Shown here piece by piece: positions 40,101-48,654 of a stretch of 64,000 nucleotides of DNA. How positions within the stretch are numbered: position 1 is the stretch's first letter; each line of letters opens with the position of its first letter. Origin of the DNA: Anolis sagrei (lineage: Eukaryota > Chordata > Lepidosauria > Squamata > Anolidae). The stretch lies in contig NC_090024.1 in the NCBI RefSeq assembly GCF_037176765.1, positions 241,791,071 to 241,855,070 of the forward strand. The letters are read 5' to 3'. The notes beneath the pieces are model-generated. The model made no database searches. It was not told where the DNA came from and worked only from the letters and a program-made list of their open reading frames with translations. Made by a program: the position numbers and the translations under genes.

Positions 40101-43100
40101 TACTGGCGTTTGAAAACATATTGTATCTAAAATGGAGTCTGAGTCCTGAACAGTCGCAGATCTGATCACATGGTCTGCAGCCCCTCCCATAATATAGAGT
40201 TAAGGAAAACTGCAAACCAATGCGCGCATATACAAACTGTACTGTTTCTACTGATGTTTGAAAACATACTGTATCTAAAATGGAGTCTGAGTCCTGAACA
40301 GTCCCAGATCTGATCACATGGTCTGCAGCCCCTCCAATAACAGAGCTAAGGAAACCTGCAAACCAATACACACATATACAAATGGTACTGTTTCTACTGG
40401 CATTTGAAAACATACTGTATCTAAAACGGAGTCTGAGTCCTGAACAGTCCCAGTTCTGATCACATGGTCTGCAGCCCCTCCCATAACGTAGAGTTAAGGA
40501 AAACTGCAAACCAATGCACGCATATACAAACTGTACTGTTTCTACTGGCGTTTGAAAACATATTGTATCTAAAATGGAGTCTGAGTCCTGAACAGTCCCA
40601 GATCTGATCACATGGTCTGCAGCCCCTCCCATAACATAGAGTTAAGGAAAACTGCAAACCAATACACACATATATAATACAGTAAGCAATCTAAATTATA
40701 TACATAACAAATAACTAGTGGAGGCTTGAAAGTGGTTGCTATTTCCAACAAAAGTTACCTTTGGAACTACAGTATCCATAATCTGCATGCTAACATAAAC
40801 CCTGGCCAGCCAACTAGAGATTCCAGATACTGCAGTTTAAACAAAAAAAAGGTCTGGACTGCTTTAATGTCTTCTTGCTCCCTTGTATCACTGTCTCTTT
40901 CAGGATGAATTGGAGTGTTTTCAGAATTATTCTCGAAAGTCCCTTATGAACTTGTCAGGGAGAGCGTTTGAGCAAGAGGAACATGTGTTTCAGGACATTG
41001 CAGAGGTCAGTGAGAATTTTTCCCTCCTTCGAATATTTCTATTTTGATAGCTTTAATAGCACTATGGAACACCATTTTTGTATAAATATTTCCTAATTGG
41101 TTCTATCATAAAAAATATGGGGAAAGTTTATGAAATTGCAAAAAAGAAATTGCAGGATATCCTGAAACACATTTTGCAATAGTTTTTAAATGAATATTTT
41201 ATCATAGAGACTCAACCAATTCAACTTAGTTTGTGACAGCCACAGAAATGAAGTTTCTGGAGCAGAACAACTGTTTCCAAAGTATTTATTTGTCGTGTCA
41301 GAGCAACCAGTCCATTATATTACATTTCTAACAGCAAAGCAAACAAACAGACAAATACAAAACTTGTGAGTTTGGTAGTTGGTTAAATGTGCTTTGACCA
41401 GTATCTGGCCACTTGGAGTGCCTCTGGTGTTGCTGCAAGAAGGTCCTCCATTGTGCATGTAGCAGGGCTCAGGTTGCATTGCAGTAGGTGGTTAGTGGTT
41501 TGCTCTTCTCCACACTCGCATGTCGTGGATTCCACTTTGTGGCCCCATTTCTTGAGGTTGGCTCTGCATCTTGTGGTGCCAGAGAGCAGTCTGTTCAGCG
41601 CCTTCCAAGTTGCCCAGTCCTCTGTGTGCCCAGGGGGGAGTCTCTCATTTGGTATTAGCCATTGGTTGAGGTTCTGGGTTTGAGCCTGCCACTTTTGGAC
41701 TCTCGCTTGCTGAGTGTCTCTGTAGATCTTAGAAAACTATTTCTAGATTTAAGTCGTTGACGCGCTGGCTGATACCCAAACGGGATGAGCTGGAGACGTC
41801 TCTGCCTTGGTCCTTTCACTGTTGGCTGCAACTTCCTGGCGGATGTCAGGTGGTGCAATACCGGCTAAGCAGTGTAATTTCTCCAGTGGTGTAGGGCGCA
41901 GACACCCTGTGATAATGCGGCATGTCTCATTAAGAGCCACATCTACTGTTTGAGCGTTGTGAGATGTGTTCCACACTGGGCATGCATATTCAGCAGCAGA
42001 GTAGCACAGCGCAAGGGCAGATGTCTTCACTGTGTCTGATTGTGATCCCCAGGTTGTGCCAGTCAGCTTTCATATGATATTGTTTCTAGCACCCACTTTT
42101 TGCTTGATATTCAGGCAGTGCTTCTTGTAGGTCAGAGCACAGTCCAAGGTGACTCCCAGGTATTTGGGTGCGCTGCAATGCTCCAGTGGGATTCCTTCCC
42201 AGGTGATCCTCAGAGCTCGGGATACTTGTCTGTTCTTGAGATGAAAGGCACATGTCTGTGTTTTAGATGGGTTAGGGATCAGCTGGTTTTTCCTGTAATA
42301 GGCAGTAAGAGCATCTAGAGCAGTGGTTCTCAACCTGGGGTCCCCAGATGTTTTTGGCCTTCAACTCCCAGAAGTCCTAACAGCTGATAAACTGGCTAGG
42401 ATTTCTGGCAGTTGTAGGCAAAAAACATCTGGGGACCCCAGGTTGAAAACCACTGACCTAGAGCTTCAGAGACCTTCTGTTCAACCATCTCAAAGCTCCC
42501 TGCTTGAGCAGTGATGGCACGATCATCACTCCTCAAAGTGACCTCCCTCCTTTCAGATACTGAAACATGGCTCTTGTGTCCCCTTCTATCCGCCTTCTCT
42601 TCTCCAAGCGGAACATTCCCAGCTCCCTAAGCCGATCCTCAGAGGGATTTATGGCTTCCAGACCTTTGATTGTTTTGGTGGCCCTTCTTTGGACACCTTC
42701 CAGTTTCTCCATAACCCTCCTTGTATTATGGTGCCCAGAACCAGACACAGCATTATTCCAGGTGCAAAATGAAGTGATGATTCAAGTTCTCTTGATCAGT
42801 GTCCAGGTTTCCTTCTTAGGTGCCTTTTCCTCTCTTTTGTGCAGAAGCAACTGATGAAGTACCATGAAGGTCTGACTCAAATGAACAGGAACAACCTGGA
42901 GTTGAAAAGACAAATTGCAGTACAGAAGGAGGCAAGGAATTCATCAATAGACTTAGCGAGAAATTGTACCAATTTGGCAACGATTTAACCTAGAAAATGC
43001 CTCATAGAAGAGAGGAAGCATGTAAAGAGATCTAGTGACAATACAAGATCTCTACATGTGGATATTCCAGACTAACGTAACTATATTTTTATGGGCAATG

Positions 43101-43396
43101 GTCCTTCCTCTTTCCATCCAAAGTATGTATGGATATATTGTCGAAGGCTTTCATGGCCAGAAGCACTGGGTTGCTGCGAGTTTTCCGGGATGTCTGGCCA
43201 TGTTCCAGAAGCATTCTCTCCTGACATTTTGCCCACATTTTACTGCATTTTGTGTTTACTTTGTATTTTTTTGCATTATTATTTTCATTTTATTGCTGTA
43301 TTTTTATGTTGTATATTTGCTTTGTTGTAATTGTTGGGTTTGGCCTCATATAAGCCACCCCGAGTCCCCTTGGGAAATGGAGGTGGGGTATAAATA

Positions 43397-43433
<37 letters not shown>

Positions 43434-45994
43434 TCATAGGAATATTATTATTATTTCATCTTTGCTTAAAAAAAAATCTATGAAATCTGGAGCCGCCTTA
43501 AATCAACAAGCAACTTTAAGGCATGTTGCTGTTGTTGTCGTATGCCTTCAAGTTGTTGTCAAAGGCTTTCATGGCCGGAATCACTGGGTTGCTGCGAGTT
43601 TTCCGGGTTGTCTGGCCATGTTCCAGAAGCATTCTCTCCTGACGTTTTGCCCACATCTATGGCAGCCATCCTCAGAGGTTGTGGGGTCTGTTGGAAATTA
43701 GGATAAGTGAGGTTTATATCTCTGTGGAATAATGTCCAGGGTGGGAGAAAGAACTCTTATCTGTTTGAAGCAGTTGTGATAGTTACAATTGGCCACCTTG
43801 ATTAGCATTGAATGGCCTTGCAGCCGTGTAATTCTTTGCAGTATGTATGCCTTTGAACTGTTTGGGAATAGATCACACAAAAGTATATTACTGTAGTAAT
43901 TTAACTTAAGATATGACAGTGTAGTAATCTACACCGCCACATCAAATCCAAATGATCTGCTTCGAACTGGATTATATGGCAGTGTAGACTCCTATAATCC
44001 AGTTCAAAGCCGATAATCTGGACATGGCTGAATTCACAGGCAGAGGTTTTGGTACTCCTCATTTGCTAATATCTTTTTTCCCCTATTTCAGTTAATTGCT
44101 GAGATGGTGAAAGAAGTCAAGGAATTGCACCGGAGCATCATCAAGCTTCACCACTCCACCGGGGATCCGCGAAACGTGATCTTTGCCGACGTCCTGCTCC
44201 GCAGACCCAAGTAGGTTTGTTCCTGGGCCTGAGTCTCAAACAGTAGGGCTGGCTTGTGCTTGAAAGCTGGGGCTATGCCTTCTTGGGATAAGACAGGGAA
44301 GGCCAGAGTCCCAATACATTTTATAAAGTAGTTTTTTCAGATAATTTTACCCAGCAACCATGTAGAAAACTCTCCAAACACTTGAAAATGTGGCAATTTC
44401 CTCCAGCCCGCTCTTAGAAGCACCCAAGGATGCTCAATTCAACCTCATGTACTTCAATTTTCCTCTACAGCAGGCATGGGCCAACTTGGGTCCTCCAGGT
44501 GTTTTGGACTTCAACTCCCATAATTCCTAACAGCCATGGTAAAATCCCCAAGACTGGTAACAAAACTTGACTAGGATACTTGGCTTGAAGCTAAGATATT
44601 ACCAGGAACAAGGCAGAAGCTTCTTACTCCATTCACAAAATTGCTTGATCTGAAACCTAAGAACTTCCTATTCCTAATTAAGGACAGTGTGCTGGTACGG
44701 CTGTACCAGGAGCTCCAACTTTATTTGCATTGTATTAAATGTTTGCTTGTAGTCCAAGGTTTCAGGGATTCTGCAGAAAGGTCGCTTCCTTTGGTTGCAG
44801 TCGTAGGGCAAGTCACCTGTCCATCGTTAAGTTTTGGTTCCGCCCCTTGTTTGGGGCAATTGGGAAGGGAAGGGAGCCATTTTTAGTTAGTCTCAGCAAG
44901 GAAAGCTAATGTAGAGGACGTGTACAAGCTTCTCATGTACAAAAGCTTCAACCCTTAAGACTTTCCGGGGAGAACAGTCTTAAGAGCATCCAAAGATTTC
45001 CAAAGATTTCCAGGGAAGCAGCCCTAAAGCTTTGAGGAATTTCAGAGGGTAAACAGTTTGGAAGACCAAAGAACTCCAGCTGGAGAATCTACTGGCCTTA
45101 CTGGTTGGTCCACTCGGTGCTCGAGACGCAGTTCGACCCGGTATCGGAGCCCACATCAGTAAGGCTTAGATTACAGTCAGCCTGGGAGAAGTTAAAAAGG
45201 GATTTTCCTTAAAGTAAAGAAACAGTTATTGAAGACAATTGCCTGTCCCTCGAGGACATGATTAGGAAGCTACCAGTTGCATAAAGGCCTGGAAGCATTT
45301 GTTTAACTTTATTGAAGACAAGAGAAGTTTCTGTTTGATTGTTCATTAATAAAGGACTTTGTTATACTTTGTTATACTTCACAAGCCATCTAAAGGCCAT
45401 TTGTGGTGGAAAATCCTTGAGAACTTCTCTTCAGGGGTCCCTGACTTCCTGCTGGGTTCAAGTTGCACGTCCTATTTTAAAGCCAATTCTTTACAGGCCC
45501 AGCATGTGACAGAATAGATAGCAATGCATGAAGGCATTCCGTTGGCCTTGAGGAGCCTGTCTCTGGCTCTCTTTCCCAGGCCTCCCTTTCCCATGGCTTG
45601 GCTTGCACCTCAAATTCCTCCTTCGCAGGAGCAGCCTTGATTCTCTGCCCAACCCCCCTGCATCGGGTGAGCTCATGTCCTCCTCCCTTCTCTGCCTGTC
45701 AGCTTCTAAAGCAGTTTCATTTTCACACAGAGAATCAACATCTAATTCCAAATCCCCCTCCATTCTCCCAACCGGGGAATCACCATCACGTTCCAACATC
45801 CCATCAGTCTGAGCACCTCCAGGAGCATCAGACCCTGCACCTCCAAACCCCTCATCCTCATCATCAGCTGATTGAATTACAACACGTTCTTTTCAAAAGT
45901 TGCTTTCATTTCTTCTTTTCCTTTTCCTTCCAGGTGCATGCCGGACATGGATGTCGTTCTTGATATCCCCACAGATGAGGATTTCCCCCTCTAG
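30094..45994 (+). CDS. Coiled-coil protein, DUF4618 (C20orf96-like), complete ten-coding-exon gene
   Basis: Joining 30094-30159, 31760-31862, 34781-34908, 38262-38420, 38532-38631, 38796-38953, 40904-41005, 42845-42931, 44092-44210 and 45934-45994 gives 1083 nt, 360 residues plus TAG, with all phases matching. The N-terminus is basic and low in complexity. Residues from about 100 to 330 are rich in Glu/Lys/Gln heptads (LDELKHHSKVLLKKNLGLMEWIKEM; LQDELNLLRSYMDKEYPVKAVQISSLMR), typical of a long coiled coil. It ends in an acidic CMPDMDVVLDIPTDEDFPL. I recognise the pattern as the DUF4618 family represented in human by C20orf96, from memory and without a search. No enzymatic motif is present. 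Cilium/flagellum function is inferred from the coiled coil plus the X-box promoter. One intron uses a likely GC donor. Confidence 0.8.
30240..31340 (+). mobile_element. SPIN-like hAT sequence, internally repeated
   Basis: Six or so imperfect units with GTTTGGGAGTTGTAGTTGCT, GGGATTTATAGTTC, AAAGAGCAATCTGAACTCCG, AAACTTGGCACACA and CCAACAGAAAATACTGGAAG. The same sequence follows a SPIN-type end at 54655, which is the reason for the assignment. Confidence 0.6.
31335..31490 (-). mobile_element. SINE/LINE fragment of unassigned family
   Basis: GGTAAAGGCATTCCATGCAG, CATGCTGGCCACATGACCTT, GAGTTGGACACGACTAGAC, TCAGGGGGAAACCTTTACC: the complement reads like a widespread squamate retroposon 3' part. 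No family fixed. Confidence 0.5.
31760..31862 (+). CDS. Coiled-coil gene exon 3
   Basis: 103 nt between CATTTAG and TCAG|GTAAGG encode DYSPWQRKARKQTPRLDLPP and onward. It is basic and phase matched on both sides. Confidence 0.8.
31947..32850 (+). repeat. 139-bp satellite, array 1 (intron 3 of the coiled-coil gene)
   Basis: About six monomers of exactly 139 bp (GGGGCTGCAGACCATGTGAT, CTGTTCAGGACTCAGACTCC, ATTTTAGATACAGTATGTTT, GTGTATTGGTTTTCAGTTTT). A leader of about 85 bases (TTGGAAATAGCAACC ... GCCTCCACTAGTGACTTG ... GTATTATATATGTG) precedes it and is also present, inverted, at the far end of array 2. Confidence 0.92.
32851..34564 (+). mobile_element. CR1 LINE, longest copy (RT domain to 3' end)
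   Basis: Encodes fingers/palm (GPDQLRPRVLKELAEVISEP, VPIFKKGKKDDPNNYRPVSL, QHGFIKNKSCQTHLISVFDR, VDVACLDFGKAF), then, after a frame change near 33440, [29 protein letters not shown] with the FADD box, [40 protein letters not shown] and the end GWMAICQG-like region. 33531-34478 is open for 315 codons. The 3' end has ATTCTATGATTCTA. No endonuclease domain, so 5'-truncated. Confidence 0.93.
34566..34650 (+). mobile_element. Second CR1 3' end in tandem
   Basis: GGCTGGATGGCCATCTGTCA to GGATGGCCCATGAG repeated directly after the first CR1 end, a short tandem duplication. Confidence 0.75.
34781..34908 (+). CDS. Coiled-coil gene exon 4
   Basis: 128 nt between TTCTTCTAG and TTGCAG|GTGCAC encode SERSPVFGLKMPLPVKQRVHFSQAMAKEMKLAKSLENIKILQ. 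Amphipathic helix-forming sequence begins here. Confidence 0.82.
34960..35520. other. Intron 4 of the coiled-coil gene, nothing recognised
   Basis: AT-rich, unique-looking; a short (CA)n at 35498-35514. Confidence 0.35.
35525..36540 (+). repeat. Dispersed repeat (same family as 13246-13925) split by an LTR
   Basis: CTAGCTGCCCCCTGCCATAT at 35526, GT-rich centre, TGTCAATTCGTCCAGTGGTC and TTAATCCCACCAAC at 35807, then after the LTR AAACATTACATTTTATA and a (GATA)n tail. Confidence 0.65.
35809..36483. mobile_element. Solo LTR-like fossil of an LTR retroelement (probably Gypsy-like)
   Basis: About 675 bp, begins TGTTGCATCC and ends CCCCAACA with TGTTG/CAACA inverted tips, flanked by CCAAC on both sides (35804-35808, 36484-36488). 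The repeat at 13890 serves as an empty-site comparison. No internal region is attached. It looks like a recombined solo copy of moderate age. Confidence 0.6.
36553..37062. mobile_element. Palindromic MITE carrying a Penelope-like insertion
   Basis: ATGGGCAATCCATGGTTTTA at the left and the inverse ACCATGGATTGCCCAT at the right. Inner arms CTAAAGTTCTGGTGGTGAAA / TTTCACCACCAGAACTTTAG. The insertion at 36640-36821 interrupts the left arm. Confidence 0.7.
36640..36821. mobile_element. Penelope-like fold-back insertion, 12-bp target duplication
   Basis: TGTTGCTAAAGT is present at 36628-36639 and 36822-36833. The insert starts with ATTGTCGAAGGCTTTCATGG and, after GCAATCATTCTCAGAGGTAG, turns back and ends GCCCGAAAAAACCTACAACA, the inverse of its own left part. 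Confidence 0.75.
37076..37122 (+). repeat. (TA)n-rich microsatellite
   Basis: ACATATACATATACATACAT followed by an uninterrupted TA run; a TA/CA run also follows at 37284-37340. Confidence 0.85.
37117..37283 (-). mobile_element. BovB LINE 3' end, antisense
   Basis: TTGTTGTTGTTCATTCGTTC, AGTCGTCTCCGACTCTTCGT, GACCTCATGGACCAGTCCAC, CCAGCTCCTTCAAGG and CCATCTTGCCCTTGGTCGGC are the complement of the BovB end (compare 26100-26125 and 26643-26770). Confidence 0.85.
37365..37515. mobile_element. Palindromic MITE
   Basis: AAGCCCCTTTTACACTGCTATA / TATAGCAGTGTAGAAAGGGCC ends (each given in part) with inner ATAATCCAGTTCAAAGCAGA. Related to 4575-4665 and 43915-44030. Confidence 0.6.
37683..38135. mobile_element. 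Palindromic MITE with a CR1 3' end inserted, then a second MITE half
   Basis: TTCCACACAGCCCTATATCT at 37694 pairs with GTAGGGCTGTGTGGAAGGGC at 38044. 37791-38023 between them is a CR1 3' end (CCATCTGAACATGAGGAAGA to ATTCTATGATTCTATG). 38067-38135 is a further half MITE. Confidence 0.65.
38262..38420 (+). CDS. Coiled-coil gene exon 5 (DUF4618 core)
   Basis: 159 nt, phase 0-0, between ATTTCCAG and TTTGGG|GTAAGG. Encodes RISKSRRHSLDELKHHSKVL followed by a helical stretch ending LLQQYEMFG, the most family-diagnostic part. Confidence 0.88.
38445..38512 (+). mobile_element. Half hAT MITE in a 111-bp intron
   Basis: CAGGCATAGGCAAACTTGGG to CAATTCCTAACAGCC, left half only. It makes up most of the short intron between exons 5 and 6 and ends 16 bases before the acceptor. 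Confidence 0.7.
38532..38631 (+). CDS. Coiled-coil gene exon 6
   Basis: 100 nt between TCCGCAG and GGGAA|GTAAGC encode TVITTLRDSTQNQVGIAKRELMEKEKIVEKNMG. The upstream intron is only 111 bp and consists partly of half a hAT MITE. Confidence 0.87.
38796..38953 (+). CDS. Coiled-coil gene exon 7
   Basis: 158 nt between CGACCAG and CAACAG|GTATGG. Encodes LDAEMARMNTKVQSLQDELN and then the conserved MDKEYPVKAVQISSLMRSIR, ending LIEEQQ. Confidence 0.9.
39110..40745 (-). repeat. 139/148-bp satellite, array 2, inverted relative to array 1
   Basis: About 11 monomers alternating roughly between 139 and 148 bp; the longer form has a 9-base insert (ACAAACTGT after CACATAT). The sequence is the complement of array 1, and the right end carries the complement of array 1's leader (CTAGTGGAGGCTTGAAAG, GGTTGCTATTTCCAA). 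Lies in the intron between exons 7 and 8. Confidence 0.92.
40904..41005 (+). CDS. Coiled-coil gene exon 8
   Basis: 102 nt, phase 0-0, between CTTTCAG and GCAGAG|GTCAGT. Encodes DELECFQNYSRKSLMNLSGR and then AFEQEEHVFQDIAE. Confidence 0.85.
41040..41245 (+). repeat. Dispersed repeat of unknown family, copy 3
   Basis: TTTCCTAATTGGTTCTATCA, GGGGAAAGTTTATGAAATTG, CACATTTTGCAATAG and ACTCAACCAATTCAAC, colinear with 5329-5500. Confidence 0.6.
41275..42535 (-). mobile_element. Jockey/I-type LINE 3' part, copy 2, with a hAT MITE inside
   Basis: Antisense coding for TAYYRKNQLIPNPSKTQTCA, YLGVTLDCALTYKKHCLNIK, CYSAAEYACPVWNTSHNAQT, GCLRPTPLEKLHCLAGIAPP and the terminal CxC knuckle. Small deletions compared with the 60 kb copy (about 41725-41760). 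Interrupted at 42321-42455. Confidence 0.82.
42321..42455. mobile_element. Complete hAT MITE with 8-bp target duplication
   Basis: CAGTGGTTCTCAACCTGGGG ... CCCCAGGTTGAAAACCACTG, 135 bp, flanked by ATCTAGAG and ACCTAGAG (7 of 8 match). The CAGTGGTTCTCAACC end marks the Charlie/SPIN-like hAT group. Confidence 0.85.
42540..42775 (-). mobile_element. Old CR1-group fragment
   Basis: Antisense; encodes LEGVQRRATKTIKGLEAINP, then LRELGMFRLEKRR. Diverged from the young CR1 copies (AINPSEDR in place of NKPYEER), so an older subfamily. Ends 70 bases before exon 9. Confidence 0.75.
42845..42931 (+). CDS. Coiled-coil gene exon 9, probable GC donor
   Basis: 87 nt after TGTGCAG encode KQLMKYHEGLTQMNRNNLEL and then KRQIAVQKE, in phase 0. 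No GT donor keeps the frame. GAG|GCAAGG at 42932 matches the strong consensus that accompanies GC-AG introns, and the next exon joins in phase with continuing heptads. Confidence 0.75.
43125..43440 (+). mobile_element. Penelope-like fragment followed by an L2-type 3' tail
   Basis: 43135-43235 ATTGTCGAAGGCTTTCATGG ... CTCCTGACATTTTGCCCACA. Then 43240-43430, GTTGTAATTGTTGGGTTTGG, AAGCCACCCCGAGTCCCCTT, GGTATAAATAAAG and (TTA)n. Confidence 0.65.
43550..43830 (+). mobile_element. Penelope-like terminal repeat
   Basis: AAAGGCTTTCATGGCCGGAA, GCTGCGAGTTTTCCGGGTTG, CCTGACGTTTTGCCCACATC, CCACCTTGATTAGCATTGAA. The older CGAGTTTTCCGGG subfamily; same orientation as 26835. Confidence 0.7.
43915..44030. 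mobile_element. Palindromic MITE
   Basis: ACAGTGTAGTAATCTACACCGCC left, AACTGGATTATATGGCAGTG centre, AGTTCAAAGCCGATAATCTG right; TIR ends eroded (first motif given in shortened sense: TCTACACCGCC). Confidence 0.5.
44092..44210 (+). CDS. Coiled-coil gene exon 10
   Basis: 119 nt between TATTTCAG and CCCAA|GTAGGT encode LIAEMVKEVKELHRSIIKLH followed by HSTGDPRNVIFADVLLRRPK. Confidence 0.87.
44468..44535 (+). mobile_element. Half hAT MITE
   Basis: CAGGCATGGGCCAACTTGGG to TAATTCCTAACAGCC. Confidence 0.7.
44688..45895 (-). mobile_element. LTR-retroelement fossil: partial internal 3' end plus one LTR-like segment
   Basis: On the minus strand, 45895-45512 looks like the end of a polyprotein region. 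It abuts a segment (45511-44688, about 820 bp) with TGT...ACA ends, as at the junction of an internal region and a 3' LTR. Gypsy-like is a guess. The element is broken and clearly incomplete; the second LTR and most of the interior are absent. Occupies the last intron of the coiled-coil gene. Confidence 0.4.
45934..45994 (+). CDS. Coiled-coil gene last exon and stop
   Basis: Acceptor TTCCAG, then CMPDMDVVLDIPTDEDFPL and a TAG at 45992-45994. The Asp/Pro-rich C-terminal peptide is a conserved ending in this family as I recall it. Confidence 0.85.
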
Positions 45995-46154
45995 TTGTCA
46001 AGTTCCTTGAAAACATGGGCACAACTTTGGAGACTTTCCTGCTTTGCCAAACAGTGCTGGAAATGCCTCACACCGAGGATGAAATCCTTAAGCCTGCCAA
46101 CGAAGCCCTGTTGGAATGTAATCTAAGCCTGCCGTCTTTCAGAATTAGATTTTT

Positions 46155-46160
46155 ATTAAA
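46155..46160 (+). promoter_or_regulatory. Probable poly(A) signal ATTAAA of the coiled-coil gene
   Basis: ATTAAA lies 161 bases after the stop, the first good poly(A) hexamer variant downstream. Cleavage would be expected near 46175-46190, before the MITE at 46252. Confidence 0.45.
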
Positions 46161-46251
46161 GACAGATTTCTCAGATTAAAGCCACTCAGTTCCTCCAATA
46201 ATTGTGAATTGTGGCTTTTACTCTCCAGTCTTTTTAAAGATAATTCTTGCC

Positions 46252-46558
46252 CAGAGGCGGCCCTAGGTAATTTTCAACAGTAAGCAAACAGTATTTTGCC
46301 CCCCCCCCCAACCAATCATTGATATGGAGCAAGAACGAGAGGGGCTAGGTGAGGCTCAAGGGCCTGGCCCCTCGGGAAGAGGATCCCCCAGCAGTGAGGC
46401 AAGGAAGCCAAGGCTCCCCCAGGACTGCTAGGGCTGTTGTGAGCCAAGGGGGCGCTCCTCAAGTGGTGGTCGAGGGGCATTTACATAGGCGCCTCTGCGC
46501 CCCTGGCAAAAAAAGTGTACTGCGACCACTTACTTTGCGTAATGGATGAGCCGCCCCT
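46252..46558. mobile_element. hAT-like MITE with CAG-rich ends
   Basis: Left end CAGAGGCGGCCCTAGGTAAT, right end GATGAGCCGCCCCTG (inverse of CAGGGGCGGCTCATC). A CCCCCCCCC run at 46301. A left-end relative is at 11846. Confidence 0.55.
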
Positions 46559-46639
46559 GTTCTTGCCTCCAACCCATTGTGACTCAAAAGGATTCTGAAA
46601 AAATAACATAGGGTTATCAAATATGGGCTAGGCAATGTT

Positions 46640-47900
46640 ACTGTCAGGCAGCCACCTCTCCACAAAAGTCAACATTGACACTAAATTACAACATCGCCTG
46701 ACCTCTGCAAGTGCAGCATTTTTCCAAATGAAGCAGAGAGTGTTTGAGGACCGGGACATCCGTAGGGAGACCAAGTGTTTGAGGACTGGGACATCCATAG
46801 GAAAACCAAGGTGCTTGTCTATAAAGCCATTGTCCTCCCAACGCTGCTATACACCTGCGAAACGTGGACTGTCTACAGACGTCACATGCAACCCCTGGAA
46901 CGATTCCATTAGCATTACCTCCAAAAAATCCTGCAAATCTCTTGGGAAGAGGGCGGACAAATGTAAGCGTGCTGGAAGAAGCAAAGACCACCAGCACTCT
47001 TCTGCCATCAACTCCGCTGGACTGGCCATGTTGTCTAAATGCCCAATCATCCTCTCCCAATGCAGCTATTCTATATCATGATGCCAGGGCTCTGCCTTTA
47101 GAGAGGCAGAGATGAACCAAACAAAAGCCCAGTTTCCAAATGAAGCAGAGAGTGTTTGAGGACCGGGACATCTGTAGGGAGACCAAGGTGCTTGTTTATA
47201 AAGCCATTGTCCTCCCAACCCTGCTATATGCCTGCGAAACATGGACTGTCTACAGACGTCACATGCAACTCCTGGAACGATTCCATCAGTATTACCTCCA
47301 AAAAATCCTGCAAATCTTTTGGGAAGGCAGGCGGACAAATGTAAGCATGCTGGAAGAAGCAAAGACCACCAGCACTCTTCTGCCATCAACTCCGCTGGAC
47401 TGGCCATGTTGTCTAAATGCCCAATCATCCTCTCCCAATGCAGCTATTCTATATCATGATGCCAGGGCTCTGCCTTTAGAGAGGCAGAGATGAACCAAAC
47501 AAAAGCCCAGTTTCCAAATGAAGCAGAGAGTGTTTGAGGACCGGGACATCTGTAGGGAGACCAAGGTGCTTGTTTATAAAGCCATTGTCCTCCCAACCCT
47601 GCTATATGCCTGCGAAACGTGGACTGTCTACAGACGTCACATGCAACTCCTGGAACGATTCCATCAGCATTGCCTACCAAAAATCCTGCAAATCTCTTGG
47701 GAAGACAGGCGGACAAACGTAAGCGTGCTGGAAGAAGCAAAAACCACCAGCATTGAAGCCATGCTCTTCTGCCATCAACTCCGCTGGACTGGCCATGTTG
47801 TCTGAATGCCCGATCACCCTTTCCCAAAGCAGTTATTCTATGTCATGATGCCAGGGCTCTACCTTTAGAGAGGCAGAGATGAACCAAACAAAAACCCAGT
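46640..47900 (+). repeat. 378-bp tandem triplication of a zinc-finger-LINE segment
   Basis: Three units, the last two in register at 47136 and 47514 (378 apart). Each has TTCCAAATGAAGCAGAGAGT, GAGACCAAGGTGCTTGTTTA, TATATGCCTGCGAAAC(A/G)TGG and LINE coding as far as CTGGACTGGCCATGTTGTCT. Each is closed by a foreign piece, CATGATGCCAGGGCTCTGCC TTTAGAGAGGC. The first unit has an additional internal duplication at 46770-46810. Confidence 0.85.
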
Positions 47901-48072
47901 TTGTATAAAACAATTATATTAAAACAGCACTTAGTTTCTGGCTGATTTCCTGGCTTGCAGTCTGCAGTCTGATAAATGTAACAGTATCCAAATGTCCCAG
48001 GCTCAGCCATCTCCCTGGGAATAGCCCAACCAATCAGCTTCATACATCTTATTTTACAGTTGATACACAAAG

Positions 48073-48106
48073 ACACACACACACACATACACATACACAC
48101 ACACTA
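48073..48106 (+). repeat. (CA)n microsatellite
   Basis: ACACACACACACATACACAT and on; short and interrupted. Confidence 0.8.
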
Positions 48107-48654
48107 ACATGTTTCAACACATGGGGTCTCTTCCAACTCTTCTATGGTTTAAGGTCTACATCAGACATGGGCAAATTTTAGCCCTCCAAAACAAAGAGAC
48201 AAAATTTCCCCGTGCCTGTTCTACCCAGTTTGATACCACTTTAACTGTCATGACTAGATCCACAAAAGTCAAGCTTACACATTTGGACCGCTGACCGTGC
48301 ATCATTGAATGCACCCGGATGCAGTCTCACGGTTTGCCACTGGATGGCAACTGTCCCTCTTCTTTTTTCCCTGGAAGGATGAAGGTTCCTACTTACTTTT
48401 AACACTATCCTCTGGTTTTCTTGCACTGAAGCCCATCAAAAGTGCAATACATATTTAATATGGAGGATTGTCCACTTTCTTTGCAGTGAAACCAAACCAA
48501 ACAGCATCTCCTGTTTAGGCCCTCCTAAAGTTTTCAAGTCAGGCAACCTGTTTCAGTCAGTCCCCAAGTTGCAAACAAGATATGTTCTGTAGTTTTGATC
48601 TTAAGTTGAATCTGTATGTAAATTGGAACAGGTCCTTTTGAAAGGTTATTTCTA
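48107..48654. other. Intergenic, nothing recognised
   Basis: A fragment GACATGGGCAAATTTTAGCC at about 48165 resembles a hAT MITE end. The rest shows no gene or element boundary. Confidence 0.3.
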
